Positions 1 through 10,345 of a stretch of 47,986 bases of DNA are shown here, piece by piece. Positions within the stretch are counted from its first letter, which is position 1, and each line of letters starts with the position of its first letter. The translations under genes were made by a program, and so were the position numbers. This stretch comes from Thermomicrobiales bacterium (GTDB taxonomy: Bacteria > Chloroflexota > Chloroflexia > Thermomicrobiales > UBA6265). The stretch covers positions 1 to 47,986 of the forward strand of contig JAUJOZ010000022.1 of the NCBI GenBank assembly GCA_030447415.1, read 5' to 3'. The notes under the pieces were generated by a model. It saw only the letters and a program-made list of their open reading frames with translations. It searched no databases and had not been told where the DNA came from.

Positions 1-472
1 TGGCGCAGGTGCTGGCGAGCCAGCTCCAAGCGATGACCTTCGACCTTCTGCTGGCGGGCCAGGGCTCGGACGACTACGAGGACAATCACGTCGGGCCGCA
101 GGTTGCCGAGCTGCTGGGGTTGCCGCTGGTCTCCAACGTGAACAGCGTCGAGGTCTCGGATGAGGGTCACTCGACCTTGCAGCGCGACACGGAGGATGGC
201 CGGCAGATTCTTGAGGTCGACACGCCCGTGCTGCTGACCGCGATCTCGGGTTGAACGAGCCAAGATACCTATCGCTGAAGGGGATTATGGCCGCCAAGAA
301 GAAGCCGATCGAGCAGGTTGCGGCAGCGGTCGAACCCGCCGGCGACCGCATCACCTGGAGCAGGCCGGTGGCACCGAGCGGACGGTGACCGTGACCGCTG
401 TCCAGGGGGTGCCTGGCTCCCGACGCGGCCAAGCAGTTGGTTGGCTGGCTCAAGGAGCAGAAGCTCATCTGA
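1..472 (+). CDS. etfB: electron transfer flavoprotein beta subunit, partial and frameshifted
   Basis: This is the C-terminal part of EtfB, the AMP-binding subunit of the heterodimeric flavoprotein that passes electrons from dehydrogenases to the quinone pool. The 5' end lies outside the window. The visible protein has the family's adenine-nucleotide signature region (DLLLAGQGSDDYEDNHVGP) and the ending PVLLTAISG. After a one-base frame break near 250 it continues as LNEPRYLSLKGIMAAKKK, which is the well-known EtfB recognition-loop region carrying the lysine methylation motif. It finishes with LVGWLKEQKLI just before the TGA at 470-472. etfA follows 71 bases later, so the two form the usual etfBA pair. 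Because the protein sequence resumes perfectly in another frame, I think the break is a base-calling indel and not decay. Confidence 0.85.
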
Positions 473-543
473 CGAGGCGATCGAGGGCGGAATCGCGTGG
501 GGAGCGGCATCGGGCGCCCATGCCCGGGAGAGACGGAAGGGTG

Positions 544-1540
544 ATGGCGAACAGAACGGCGGGGTCCTTGTGGTCGGGGAGGTCGACAACGCGGGTGCGT
601 TGCGGCCGATCTCCTTCGAGATGGTCGGCGCAGGGCGACCGCTGGCGGATGCGCTCGGTCAGGGCTGGCTGTTCTGTTGATGGGGTCGGGCATCGGCGAG
701 GCGGCGCGGACCCTGGGCGCGGCGGGGGCCGACCGACTCCTGGTTGCCGACGACGAACGGCTACGCGACCTGACCAGCGAGGCCGCGACGGCGGTGCTGA
801 CCCAGGTGATCCAGGACCTCGACCCGACGTGGTGCTGGTCCCTGGAACCACGGCCGGCCGAGACTACGCGCCTCGGGTCGCTGCCCGTCTCGGCGTCGGC
901 CTCGCAGCGGACTGCGTGGAACTGGCGATTGAGGACGGCGGGCTGATCGCGGTGCGGCCGATCCTCGGCGGGCGCGTCCAGACCGTTGTCCGGATGCCGG
1001 GCAGCCGGCCGCAGATGGCCACGGTCCATCCCGGCAGCTTCGAGAAAGCCATGGGCGAGGGCAGCGCGCCGGAGGCGGAACCCGTGCCCGTGGAGCTGCA
1101 TGAGGCGGAGTTGCGGGTGCGGGTGCGCGAGACCGTGCAGGGCGGCGGCGGATCGGCCGATCTGGAGAGCGCCGAAGTGGTAGTTGGCGGTGGCCGGGGG
1201 GCTCAAGGAGCCGGACAGCTTCGGGGTCGTGGAGGAACTGGCCGCGACCCTCGGCGGCGTGGTTGGAGCCACCCGGGCGGTCACGGATGCCGGCTGGCGG
1301 CCACATCACGAGCAAATCGGTCAAACCGGACGCACCGACCCCGCGGCTGTACATCGCGGTGGGCGTCAGCGGCGCGGTGCAGCACCTGGTTGGGATCCAG
1401 GGATCAAGATACATCGTGGCGATCAACCGGGACCCGGACGCGCCAATCTTCAAGATTGCCTCCTTTGGGATCGTTGGGACCTCTTTGAGATCGTCCTGGC
1501 GCTGACGGCCGAACTGAAGGCGGCCTGGGGTAAGAGCTAG
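544..1540 (+). CDS. etfA: electron transfer flavoprotein alpha subunit, multiply frameshifted
   Basis: EtfA carries the FAD of the electron transfer flavoprotein and pairs with EtfB. The chosen ATG at 544 follows a GGAAGGG ribosome site; restoring one base gives [18 protein letters not shown], the normal EtfA start. The C-terminal FAD domain is clear: [16 protein letters not shown], then [19 protein letters not shown] and a final [12 protein letters not shown]. The gene spans about 330 codons, the family's usual length, but the frame changes around 555, 665, 825, 1190, 1310, 1340 and 1480. The reading frame pieces join without missing protein segments and without internal nonsense codons in the aligned frames. 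The gene lies between etfB and fixC, the standard order of a Fix/Etf-quinone oxidoreductase operon. Confidence 0.85.
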
Positions 1541-1684
1541 GGGATTCTAGGTCCCAGTACGCCGCCCGGCCCGACGCCGTTTCCCTTCCGTTTCATCGAA
1601 GCAGTCTGGATCCGCTCCCCCTTGTGCGGCAGGGGGGCGGAGGTACCGTGCGACGACCTGGACCCGGAACGAGGAGCACCGATC
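1541..1684 (+). other. etfA-fixC intergenic spacer
   Basis: A 144-base spacer with no recognisable gene. It ends in the fixC ribosome site CGAGGAGCACC about eight bases before the ATG. I see no convincing terminator, which fits co-transcription of etfA and fixC. Confidence 0.5.
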
Positions 1685-2976
1685 ATGGCTGAGGAGCGGC
1701 TGGACGCGATCGTGGTCGGGGCGGGACCGGCCGGGGTGACGACGGCGCGGGAGCTGGCCAACGCCGGACTGGCGACTGTGGTACTGGAACGGGGGCAGTT
1801 TCCGGGTCCAAGAACGTTTGGGGAGGCATCCTGTACCGGCAGCCGACGGAGGAGATGCTACCTGGCTTCGAGGAGGTTGCGCCGCTGGAGCGTCCGATCA
1901 TCGAGCAGCGCTACATGATGCTGACTGAGGACGCCATGCTTGGCGGCACCTACCGCTCGATGCGCTTCGCCGAGCCCCCTACAACGCGTACAGCGTGCTC
2001 CGCTCCCCGTTCGATCGCTGGCACGCGACGACGGCGGAAGAGGCCGGCGCGAGGTCTTTCGGAGTTCACCGTCACCGATCTGCTCTGGGAGGACGGCCAA
2101 GTCGTGGGCGTGACGACCGGCGAGCCGGAGGGCGAGCTCTACGCCAACGTCGTCGTGCTGGCGGACGGCGCAACTCCTACTGGCTCAAAAGGTGGGGTTG
2201 CATAAGGAAGTGGGCGCCACTGGAGCAGGCGTTGATCGCCAAGGAGTTCATCACGCTGCCGCCCGGCACCATCGAGGATCGCTTCAACCTCCCGACCGGC
2301 ATGGGCACGGCGCTAGAGATCTTCGGGAGTCCACCTGGGGGCTTCTCGGGTACGGGTTCGTCTACACCAACAAGGAGTCCCTCTCCGTCGGCACCGGCGC
2401 GCTCCTTGAGGACCTGATACGGACCGGGATCAACGTCAACGACATGCTGGACCGGTTCAAGCGCCACCCGGCGATCGCGCCGCTGATCGCCGGCGGGGAG
2501 ACGGTCGAGTACTCCGCTCACCTGATCCCTGAAGGGGGATACAACCGGATGCCGCAGGTCTATGCCGACGGCGTCGTGGTTGTTGGGGACGCGGCCGGCT
2601 TCGTGAACCCGCTGAACCGGGAGGGGCGTCAACCTGGCGATGCTCTCCGGCAAACTGGCCGCCCAAACCATCGTTGAGGCGAACGAGCGGGGGCGACTTC
2701 TCCGCAGCCTCCTCTCCCGCTACCGAGAGTTGCTCGAAGAGAGCATCGTCATCCAGGATCTCTACAAGATCCGCAACGTGACGGACTTCGCCCACGCCCG
2801 CCCTCACCTGCTGCGCGACTACCCGCAGTTGATGTCCGACATTGCCCGCGAATACCCTCACGGTGGACGGCTTACCAAGAGAGCGCCAAGCAGAAGAAGA
2901 TCGCCGGGCTCGTTGAAACCTGCCCAAAAAGCGTCTGCTCAAGGACGCCGTCGGAGCACTCCGGGCATTCACGTAG
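1685..2976 (+). CDS. fixC: FixC-like electron-transfer-flavoprotein:quinone oxidoreductase, multiply frameshifted
   Basis: FixC is the FAD dehydrogenase that takes electrons from EtfBA and delivers them to quinone, at the inner face of the membrane. The start MAEERLDAIVVGAGPAGVTT contains the Rossmann dinucleotide motif GxGxxG. Further on are VVVLADGAN, GLLGYGFVYTNKESLSVG, and the second FAD motif VYADGVVVVGDAAGFVNP, all typical of the FixC/GG-reductase family. The span gives about 430 codons, normal for FixC. At least seven frame changes are needed (near 1805, 1975, 2030, 2170, 2325, 2630, 2695 and 2865). The ATG at 1685 has an AGGAG ribosome site. The partner ferredoxin gene fixX, which usually follows fixC, is not seen downstream. 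It forms one transcription unit with etfBA. Confidence 0.85.
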
Positions 2977-3358
2977 GACAGTCCGTCGTAGGGCGGCGCA
3001 TTCGCCTGGCCGAACACGGGGTGCCGGCGTTGCCCCTACCAGGGCCCTTGCGTTGTGCTCGGCACCCGATTGAGCGGAGCAAGCGATCGCGACCATCCCA
3101 GTCATGGGCGGCGGTCGTGTCCAGATTCCGCTCGCCGCAAGGGATGTTCCTGGTTCTCTCAACGGGACCAAACCGCGCTGAATCATCCGGGCTCGCCCGC
3201 CGAACTCTGCAGATTCCTCGCTCGGCAGGCGCGATGTCTGCGTATGCTGTGGACTGTTGAGCCATGGAACTGAGAGGGCTGAGGGATGGCGCGGACGACG
3301 ATGACGGGAATGTCGGCTCGACAATTGACGAGCTTGCCGTTGGCGTGGACGGTGACGG
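2977..3358. other. non-coding gap between fixC and the nuclease-helicase gene
   Basis: A 382-base stretch in which I recognise no gene; the short open frames here have no family resemblance. A fixX ferredoxin gene (with its two CxxCxxCxxxC motifs) would be expected here but no such cysteine pattern is visible in any frame. The stretch probably contains the promoter of the downstream helicase gene, but no clear -35/-10 pair stands out. Confidence 0.4.
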
Positions 3359-6300
3359 GTGCCTTCGATCTCGCCCACCGACGTGTCGCAGTTCATCCGC
3401 TTGGACCAGTGCGAGCGCTACCTGCGCCTGCGGCTCCACGAGCGGTCCGCCGGTTCCCGGTTCATGCGTGACTACGAGGCAGCGCCGCAACCTATCCCGC
3501 CGCTGCTGACCCGGTCCGGGACGACCTTCGAAGAGCGGGTCGAGCGGTCCGTGGCGGAGCGCTTCCGGAGTCTCAACCTCGCTAAAGATGCCGAGAACGC
3601 TGCCGGCCGCCCGGCCGACAACGGGCGCGTGGTGGCCTTCGCGCGGAATCTCCCCCCGGCGAGACGTTGGTCCTGTTTCAACCAAGGCTCCATGTCGCCG
3701 TCGGAGGGGTGGAAGATCCGCGGCGATGTGGATTTGCTGGTTCTGGAGCGCGACGGGAATGGTGGCCTGCGCACCTTGATCGCCGACATCAAGAGCTCCA
3801 CCAGCGCCAAGGTGGAGCACCGGTTGCAGGTGACGTTCTACCTGGGAGATGCTGTCGGCCCTGCTGGCGGAGGGTGGTCCCCTGCGACCGCATCGACCTC
3901 GGGATCCTCTACTGCGGACCGTCCGACGACACGCGACCGGTCGCTCCCGCCGACCTGGCCCGGCGCAGGCGGGGTTGGCCAGGGCTCGCGACCGGTTGGG
4001 CGTAGATGACGCACTCCTGGAGGTCGTGGCGGATCCTGAGGTCTACCGGGGCTCGGTGCGGATTTGGTGACCGGAGACGGCTCCACCGCCCGCCGCGTGG
4101 CGGAGGCGCCGTTCTACGGCGGTCCCCTTCCACCTCACCTACAAGTGTGACGGCTGCCTCTACAACGAGTTCTGCATGAAGCGGAGCGCCGAGACGGATG
4201 ACCTCTGCTGCTGCCTCACCTGACGGAGCAGGACAAGCGGGGTCTCCAACGTGGCGGCATCACGACGGTGCGCGAGCTGGCGGCGTTGAAGGATCTGCGC
4301 CGCAAGGGACACGTCCACGTCGACGGCGAAATCCAGGAGGAGACAGAACTGGTTCCGGCGCCGGGGAACGCGGAGTCCGCCCGGCGCCTGGCGGCGACCT
4401 GGCCGGTTGGCCAGCGGTTGAACGAACTCATCCATCGGCGCGTCGGTACCGGCAATGGAAGAAGGAGTCCGTCGACGCGCTGCATTACATCCCCAGCAAG
4501 GGATACGGCTCCCTGCCGGCTTCAGCGACGCGACCCAAAATCCGAACCTGGTCGGGTCTACATCGACGCGCAGCACGACTACCTGCATGACCGGATCTAC
4601 CTGCTCGGCGCCCTGGTCGTCGGCGAGCGAGCATGGGGTGGAGCGACCGGAGCGGCGGCGGAGCGTGGTCCGGCTCAGCGATGGGCCGCCCGATTGTCTG
4701 GCCCGCGAGGAGCGGCTCTTCGTCGACTGGATCGAGGCCGTGCTGGCCGCTATCGCCGAGGTGGCCCGCGCCGGATGAGGCCGGGCAGCCCCGGGCGCCG
4801 ATCCACACCATCTTCTACAACGGGTTCTGTTGCCTGCTGCTGGACGATTTGGCGCGCCGCCGGTACCATCCTGGGCGCGACGCCGCTCTACGACTTCGTT
4901 ACTCAGATTGCCGCCTTCGACTCGCCACTGACGACATTTTTGGATCAGGAGATTCCGACCAGAAGAACTACCCGATGGTCTGCTGTCCCTGCAGGCGGTG
5001 GCGGCGTTTCTCAGTTCGACTGGAACGCAGGTGAACGGTACCGGGATCTGTTCCGCCCGCCTCTTTGATTTCTGGGGCAAGCTGGACGCTCCGACCGTGC
5101 CGGACGCCGAGATCCCGGGGATCGGCGGCTGGTACACGAGCCGGGCCTGGTTCAACAGCCAGATTCCGCTGGAGTTCGCCTACTCGGCTTGGGGGACCTG
5201 CCGGCCGCGCGCGCACGGGCAAGGACGATCTGGCCCCGTACTGGGCGGCGACCCCCGACCTTCTGCGCGGCTTCCACGCGGGACGGCTTGAGGCAATGGA
5301 GCGCATCGCCCACGACTTTCGCGGCAACAAACAGACGGAGAAGACAGCGTTCGACACGCCGGACCTGGCAACCTTCAGCAAAGGCGCGCAGCCTCGCCCA
5401 CGCCCTGGAGGAGTTCGTCACGATCGAGCGGCACACCGAGTTAGCTGCCTGGAAGCGAGAACGCCTGGCGCCCCGGAGCAGCGGGTGCTGGCGGGCCAGA
5501 CGCTTGTTGTCGCTACTATGAGGAGGACCAGGAGCTCGGTGTCGCGAAACAGAACCGCGACAACGAGTTTCGCCGGGAACTGAAGGAAGCGTACCGCGCC
5601 GCGTACAAGCTGGCGAACCCGGATGCCAAGCGGGTCACGCTCTCGAAAGAGGAGCGGGAAGCATCGGACTGGTCCCAGGAGGATGCGGTTCCGGCTGCGG
5701 GTGGAGTGCGCTGGCGTCGCATGCAATCTGGACGAGGTTCTCGGCTTCACGACGCTGAAGCCGGAGAGCGGCTGTCCTCTGCCCCCGCTGGGCGTGGATG
5801 GTCGGCTCCCGGCGGCAGAGCAGAGACCTTTTACCCCAACCGCCAAGCAGATGCTCTATGGCATGCGGGTGGATCTGGATCGGGTCATTGTTCAACGGAT
5901 GGTGATCGGCGGTGGCGGCGTGGGTGGAGGTGGTGGTGCGGAAAGGCATGCCCGGCAGCATGACGCCCTCGTGGCTACGTGTTCGGAACCATTGAGGAGC
6001 GACCGTTCACCGCCGATCAGGTGTACACCGGATCCTGACTGCAGCAACATCTACAGCCTGTGGTCAGCAAAAATCGCCGAAGGGTTGGTCGCCGGGGGAC
6101 AGGAACATTCTCTACGCGCTCCTCGCTGGAGCCAAGCGCCCAGCCCACACTCTGGCCGGAGGAAGGCGTTGCCGGGCAAACACGATTCTTGGCCGGCCTG
6201 GATGCGCTCCACGCCGTAGGCGCCCTGCACGGGTTCGAGCCGAGCAAGCGGGAGTTCATCGGCGGGCACGGCGGTGCGCCGGTCCTCTTGGTGCAGGGAC

Positions 6301-7682
6301 CTCCGGGCACCGGAAAGAGCTACTCGACGGCGTTCGCGCTCTTCGCCCGGATTGCAGGGCGCGATGGCGTACAACCGCGACTACCGTGCTCGTCTCCTGC
6401 AAGACCCACGCGGCAACAGACGTGCTGCTGGAGAACCTGCTGGATGTCCAGGGGCGTCTGCACGACTTCGCCGCCACCCAGCCGGAGATTTTTGGAACCT
6501 ACTTCGATGCGCGTCTCCTCGACGTGCCGCTGTTCCGGGTCCGGACCGTAGCGAGGTGCCAGGCCAGGGCACCCGCTGCCGAAGGACGACGAGCGGCGAC
6601 CAGGCCAACCGCGGGCGGTCGAGGCGATCCAGGCAGCGCGCTGGTGCGTCGTGGCGGCAACGCCCGGCGGCACTTACGGCCTCATCAAGGAGCGTTGGCC
6701 CAGGGAGTTGTTCGGGCACCACCTCGCCGACGGCCTCGTGCTCGACGAGGCGTCGCAGATGAACCTGCCGGAGGCGGCCATGGCCGCCCTGCCACTACGG
6801 CCGAATGGGTCACTGGTGGTCGTTGGGGACCATCGGCAGATGCCACCGATCGTCAAGCACGATTGGTCCAGCGAGCCGCGTCGGACCTTCCAGGAGTTCC
6901 GCGCCTTCGAGTCGCTCTTCCAGGCGCTACTGCCGCTCGACCCGCCGATGATCAAGTTCGAGGAGAGCTTCCGTCTGCACGCCACGATGGCGGAGTTCCT
7001 CAGGCGCGAGGTCTACGCGCAGGACGGCATCAACTACCACTCCCACCGGCGGTCATTGATTGACGCCCGACCGGTGGAGGACGACTTCGTCGCCGCGGTG
7101 CTCGCACCGGAGCACCCACTCATCGTGGTGGTCCACGACGAGGCCGAGAGTCAGGTGCGCAACCGGTTCGAGCAGGCACTCGTCGCGCCGATCCTGGCGG
7201 CGTTGGCGGACCCAGTGGGATATGCGCTGGACCCGGTGGAGGGATTGGGGGTGGTGGTCCCGCACCGCGCTCAGCGGGCGGCCCTGCAGGAGGAGGTCCC
7301 TTGTCTGACGGTGATCGACCCGACGAGCGGGGCGATTGCGGTATCGGCGGTGGACACCGTGGAGCGGTTCCAGGGGGGCGAACGGACGGTCATCGTGGTG
7401 GGGGCGACGGAGAGCGACCGGGAGTACCTGCTGGTTTCCGGCAAGTTCCTGCTCGACCCGCGGCGATTGACGGTCGCGTTGAGTCGGGCCAAGCGCAAGA
7501 TGGTCCTGGTGGCGGCACGCTCGGTCTTCGAGGTGTTCAGCGCCGACGAGGAGACCTTTGCCAACGCCCAGCTCTGGAAGAACCTGCTCCGCCGTACCTG
7601 CACCCTTGCCCTCTGGGAGGGCGAGCGTGACGGACGCCGGGTGGAGGTTTGGGGCAACCCACCGGGCGACTCGCCAGCCTAG
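3359..7682 (+). CDS. Dna2-like nuclease-helicase (TM0106-type RecB nuclease, Cys cluster, SF1 helicase), frameshifted
   Basis: One gene of about 1,440 codons joins a RecB/Cas4-like nuclease to a superfamily-1 DNA helicase. The GTG start gives MPSISPTDVSQFIRLDQCE, typical of TM0106 nucleases. The PD-(D/E)XK core is seen as GDVDLLVLE (about residue 121) and LIADIKSS (about 143). A cysteine group CxxCxxxxxC near residue 263 (CDGCLYNEFC) fits the iron-sulfur site of this class. An RNase H-like segment (VYIDAQHDYLHDR) follows. The helicase part has Walker A GPPGTGKS near 6303, Walker B LDEASQ near 6741, GDHRQMPP (motif III), and VERFQGGERTVIVVGATES with LTVALSRAK (motifs V and VI). The region 6651-7682 is intact; the rest needs more than fifteen frame corrections. 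It probably processes DNA ends or replication intermediates; the exact role is unknown. Confidence 0.8.
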
Positions 7683-8161
7683 TATTGGTCGCCCGGGACC
7701 GCGAGGCGCGTAGAACTCCCTGGATGTGGCGTATGAGCCGGGGTAGAAGAAGCAACAGGGGCGAGGGCTTGCTCGCCACCGCGCTTGGTTTCCCCGCACT
7801 GGCGCTGTTTTCACTCGTGAACCGGGAAGAACTCGAACCTACACCCCGCTGCTCAAGAGTCGCGCTGGAGGTCATCTACACGTGGCCGCCGACGGCTCTT
7901 TCGCCCGGGGAACGTGGATTTTTGTGTCGTCCCGTCTCTGGCGAACTGGCAATATCTGCTGGTCTTGCGGTCACGATCGCGGTCACACGTGGTTGGGCCC
8001 AGCGCACTGTGTGACCTTTCGGCGCATCGGTGCACGCCGCTGGGCGTCGGCGAGGATGGCCGTCCTCCGGCGGAGTCTGCCGACGTCAGCGTATCAGGAC
8101 CTGCGACCGGGCCGCTTCCGCCCGTGCCGAGCGAACGTCCGCCGACGGGTTGGCGGAACCT
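7683..8161. other. non-coding gap holding a tRNA-like fragment
   Basis: No gene is recognised in this stretch. It contains the tRNA-Lys-like 3' half described separately and marks the switch from the housekeeping-type genes on the left to the accessory island on the right. Confidence 0.45.
7812..7862 (-). other. tRNA-Lys-like 3' half (possible att site remnant)
   Basis: Read on the minus strand, the sequence runs GACTCTTGA (an anticodon loop compatible with CTT, lysine), then GCAGCGGGGTGTA, then the T-arm GGTTCGAGT, and ends in CCCGGTTCA, very close to the 3' half of bacterial tRNA-Lys genes. No matching 5' half (a GAACCGG-type acceptor strand and D-arm) is found upstream, and the T-stem has one mismatch, so this is not a working tRNA gene. 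The stretch from anticodon loop to 3' end is exactly the piece that tRNA-targeting integrases duplicate as their attachment core. An integrase pseudogene lies at 16.4-17.2 kb. The attachment-site reading is inference. Confidence 0.35.
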
Positions 8162-8576
8162 CAAATGAGCAACCAGGACCTGAGCGTCGGGTCGGACGAG
8201 AGTGTGCGACCGGACGAAGACGCCTTCACGAACCGGTGCCGCCCCAGCCGCCCCGTCAATTCGACCGCCGTTGGATCGATGCGGGGATGATTCCCTGGCC
8301 GCGTAGAAAACGGCGCAGGGTGGGGTCGCCGGTGGCCCGGTCGACCGGCAGCTTGGCGGGCCAAAAGCGGGGACGGCCCGGGCGCCCGCCCGGATCGACG
8401 ATAGGCCGGACCGCGCCGATCTGCGGTACCAATGGGATCAAGTCGTGGGTGTTCGCGGCGGAGAGGCACCCTGCCAGCGGGATGACTTTGTGATCCACGA
8501 GTAAATGGTGCGTGATACCCGCCTTCCCTCGGTCGGCGGGCTTAGCTCGGGCCATCCGCCCCGCTTTGGTTTGCAC
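8162..8576 (-). pseudogene. IS5-family transposase remnant
   Basis: The minus strand carries the central and C-terminal part of an IS5-family DDE transposase. Visible pieces are ARAKPADRGKAGITHHLLVD (catalytic-domain start with the conserved RGKxG), IPLAGCLSAANTHD (second catalytic region, NxHD), and GGRPGRPRFWPAKLPVD. After a frame change near 8260 the GRLGRHRFV motif that precedes the catalytic glutamate helix appears. The N-terminal third and the glutamate region RTLAW are missing or altered, the YDxD region is reduced, and no terminal inverted repeats were found. The copy is therefore dead. It lies at the left edge of the accessory island, downstream of the SLATT gene. Confidence 0.7.
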
Positions 8577-8999
8577 ACCGCGACTATGCTGTGGTCCGGC
8601 CCACCACCGTCGCGCGGGCAGGGTCGGAGTGAGGCTGGCTGCCGGGCGGACTAGGCGATGGATGCGCTAACCGCGGCGACTAGGGTGGCGCGGCTCCGGG
8701 CGGAACGCTTGCTGTCCCCCACATCAACCCAATCCCGGCCGCCGCTCCCTCCGCTCCCGACTCAACGGCGGGGCCGACCCGGCAGCTCACACCGGTCCCG
8801 GCCAGCCGAGGGCACCACGAGACCCAGCACTTGCCCTCCAGCGTGTGGGTTCCGGCGTCGTTCGGCCGCTGTGTCGGGTACTACCGGGTGCCCCAGTCCC
8901 GAACCGTCGAAGTGAGCCTTCCCGCCGTGGTCGTCCTCGGACTACCCCAGCCGCTCGATGTCCCGCTCGGCGGCCTTCACGGCGCTTCCGCCTGGTCTG
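8577..8999. other. non-coding gap downstream of the SLATT gene
   Basis: A 423-base stretch with no recognisable gene on either strand. Part of it may be the 5' end of the decayed IS5 element, since a weakly transposase-like GGGP-type stretch precedes the remnant. No clear terminator for the SLATT operon is visible. Confidence 0.4.
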
Positions 9000-9686
9000 C
9001 TACGGCGTCGGTTTGCGCTCGACCCCTTCTCGGTCGTCCCGCTCCGGGCGTTCCGGGGCCCGCGCCACCTCGGCGACGTAGACGCCAACCTCCTGCCGCA
9101 CGGCGTCCTCGACCCGGCCGACGAACGTCCGGAATGCCTCCGCGTGGGAGTCGTACCGCCGGTACGCGGGTCCCGCCAGCTGAAGGAACGCCCATCCCTC
9201 CGCCTTAAGCAATTCCGCCTGCTGCCGGTAGTGACGCCAGCGCTCGCCGTAGCGGAAGAACTCCTCGAGCGCCGCGGCCGCGGCCACCAGCAGGCCCAAT
9301 CCGAACGTCGCCCATCGAACGGTCGAGGCCGCCTCGCCGTCGACGTTGACGCCGACCAGGGCGGGGATCGTTACCCCGCCGAGGATGGTGACCAGACGCA
9401 GCGCGTAGTAGCGCCGCTGGTCGCGGCGCGCGCCACGGCCCAGCCAGGCAACCTGGTCAAGCCACCGGCCGTGCAGGTACGTTTTCTGCAGGTCGTCGAT
9501 CGGGAGCCGTTCGATCTGTACCACGAGGTCGCGATCCGGCCGGGACTGGCCATCGTGGCCCTTGGCAGACGACCCCACCGTGGCGCCGTCCATGCCACCG
9601 AGTCCGTCCTTCCTAGTGCTTGGTGTGGTCGTCCGCCGGTCGTGGGCTGGCGGGATGTCCGGCGCTTTGGCGCCCGGCTCGGCCAT
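9000..9686 (-). CDS. DUF4231/SLATT-type membrane protein
   Basis: A 228-residue protein with a long polar N-terminus (residues 1-60), then the DUF4231 core: YLHGRWLDQVAW, RRDQRRYYALR, a first membrane helix at about 97-115, a short loop, a second helix at about 124-142, and LEEFFRYGERWRHYRQQAE with LKAEGWAFLQLAG. DUF4231 belongs to the SLATT group, two-helix membrane proteins predicted to form pores as effectors of bacterial conflict systems. The ATG at 9686 has a GGGAGGAG ribosome site. It is the last gene of a minus-strand series after the TIR gene, with a 218-base gap. I infer that it is the membrane effector or sensor arm of the TIR/nSTAND operon. Confidence 0.8.
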   Translation of the reverse strand: MAEPGAKAPDIPPAHDRRTTTPSTRKDGLGGMDGATVGSSAKGHDGQSRPDRDLVVQIERLPIDDLQKTYLHGRWLDQVAWLGRGARRDQRRYYALRLVTILGGVTIPALVGVNVDGEAASTVRWATFGLGLLVAAAAALEEFFRYGERWRHYRQQAELLKAEGWAFLQLAGPAYRRYDSHAEAFRTFVGRVEDAVRQEVGVYVAEVARAPERPERDDREGVERKPTP

Positions 9687-9904
9687 CGAGCTCTCCTCCC
9701 TTGCCCGACCCGTCGGCGTGTCAGGCGTGGCCCGTACGTCGCGGGGGTCGCGGTTCCCGATCCTTCCGGGACCGGCGCAATGCTGTTAGCCGCCGAGCCC
9801 CCTTGGACCCGGCTACTCTCACTCACCGGCAGCGATCCCGCTGGTCCCTCGTGGTGCCCGTTGGCCTAGCGCGCGGCCATCGCGCACCAGTTCGCGCGCA
9901 TCGA
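9687..9904 (-). other. spacer between the TIR and SLATT genes
   Basis: A 218-base spacer with no gene. No clear promoter or terminator is visible, so it is open whether the SLATT gene is transcribed with the TIR gene or separately. Confidence 0.4.
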
Positions 9905-10345
9905 TCACCCGTGCGGCGCGGCCGGCTGGCGCATCTCAGTGACCAACCGCGACAGCCCGTCCTCAATTTCCGTCTCGTCCGTCATCTCTAACATCAGGCG
10001 GGCGCGCAGCCGCAGCGGTGGCTCGCACGGCTCCCGCCGGATCAGCAGGAGCCGTCGCTCCGCCCGCTCGAGCCCGAGATGCTCCGCCAGCACGTTCTCA
10101 AGCTCGGTAAAGGTACTGACGAGGTACGTCGGGGAGAGGACGGCGATTGTGTAGCGGCTTTGCTCGACCGCGCGCGCCATCTCGGTGACGATTGGGACGC
10201 CGAGGCGAAAGTCGCGATGATCGAGGCAGACTCGCAACCCAGCCGCGTCCAGGTGTGGCACCAGCGTCCGCCGCACCCACGACTTGTCCGGCTCCTGGTG
10301 CCGGTAGCTGACAAAGGCGTCGTAGACAAACCCCTCAGCGGTCAT
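9905..10345 (-). CDS. stand-alone TIR domain protein
   Basis: A 146-residue protein that is almost only a TIR domain. It begins [20 protein letters not shown] (TIR box 1, FVSY), continues with [17 protein letters not shown] (box 2 region), and [19 protein letters not shown] followed by a C-terminal helix. In TIR NADases the catalytic glutamate lies in the helix after box 2; here VTEMARAV offers a glutamate at the matching place, so NAD cleavage is possible (inference). The ATG overlaps the stop of the FecR-like gene by four bases (ATGA), so the two are translationally coupled. It lacks a sensor domain of its own; input is probably from the TIR-nSTAND-WD40 protein of the same operon. Confidence 0.85.
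   Translation of the reverse strand: MTAEGFVYDAFVSYRHQEPDKSWVRRTLVPHLDAAGLRVCLDHRDFRLGVPIVTEMARAVEQSRYTIAVLSPTYLVSTFTELENVLAEHLGLERAERRLLLIRREPCEPPLRLRARLMLEMTDETEIEDGLSRLVTEMRQPAAPHG

Noticed and set aside
385..1488. 367-codon plus-strand open frame over etfA
   Set aside because: It matches no family, and etfA pieces in other frames explain the sequence.
7800..7925. Complete tRNA gene
   Set aside because: Only the 3' half is tRNA-like; no acceptor 5' strand or D-arm pairs with it.
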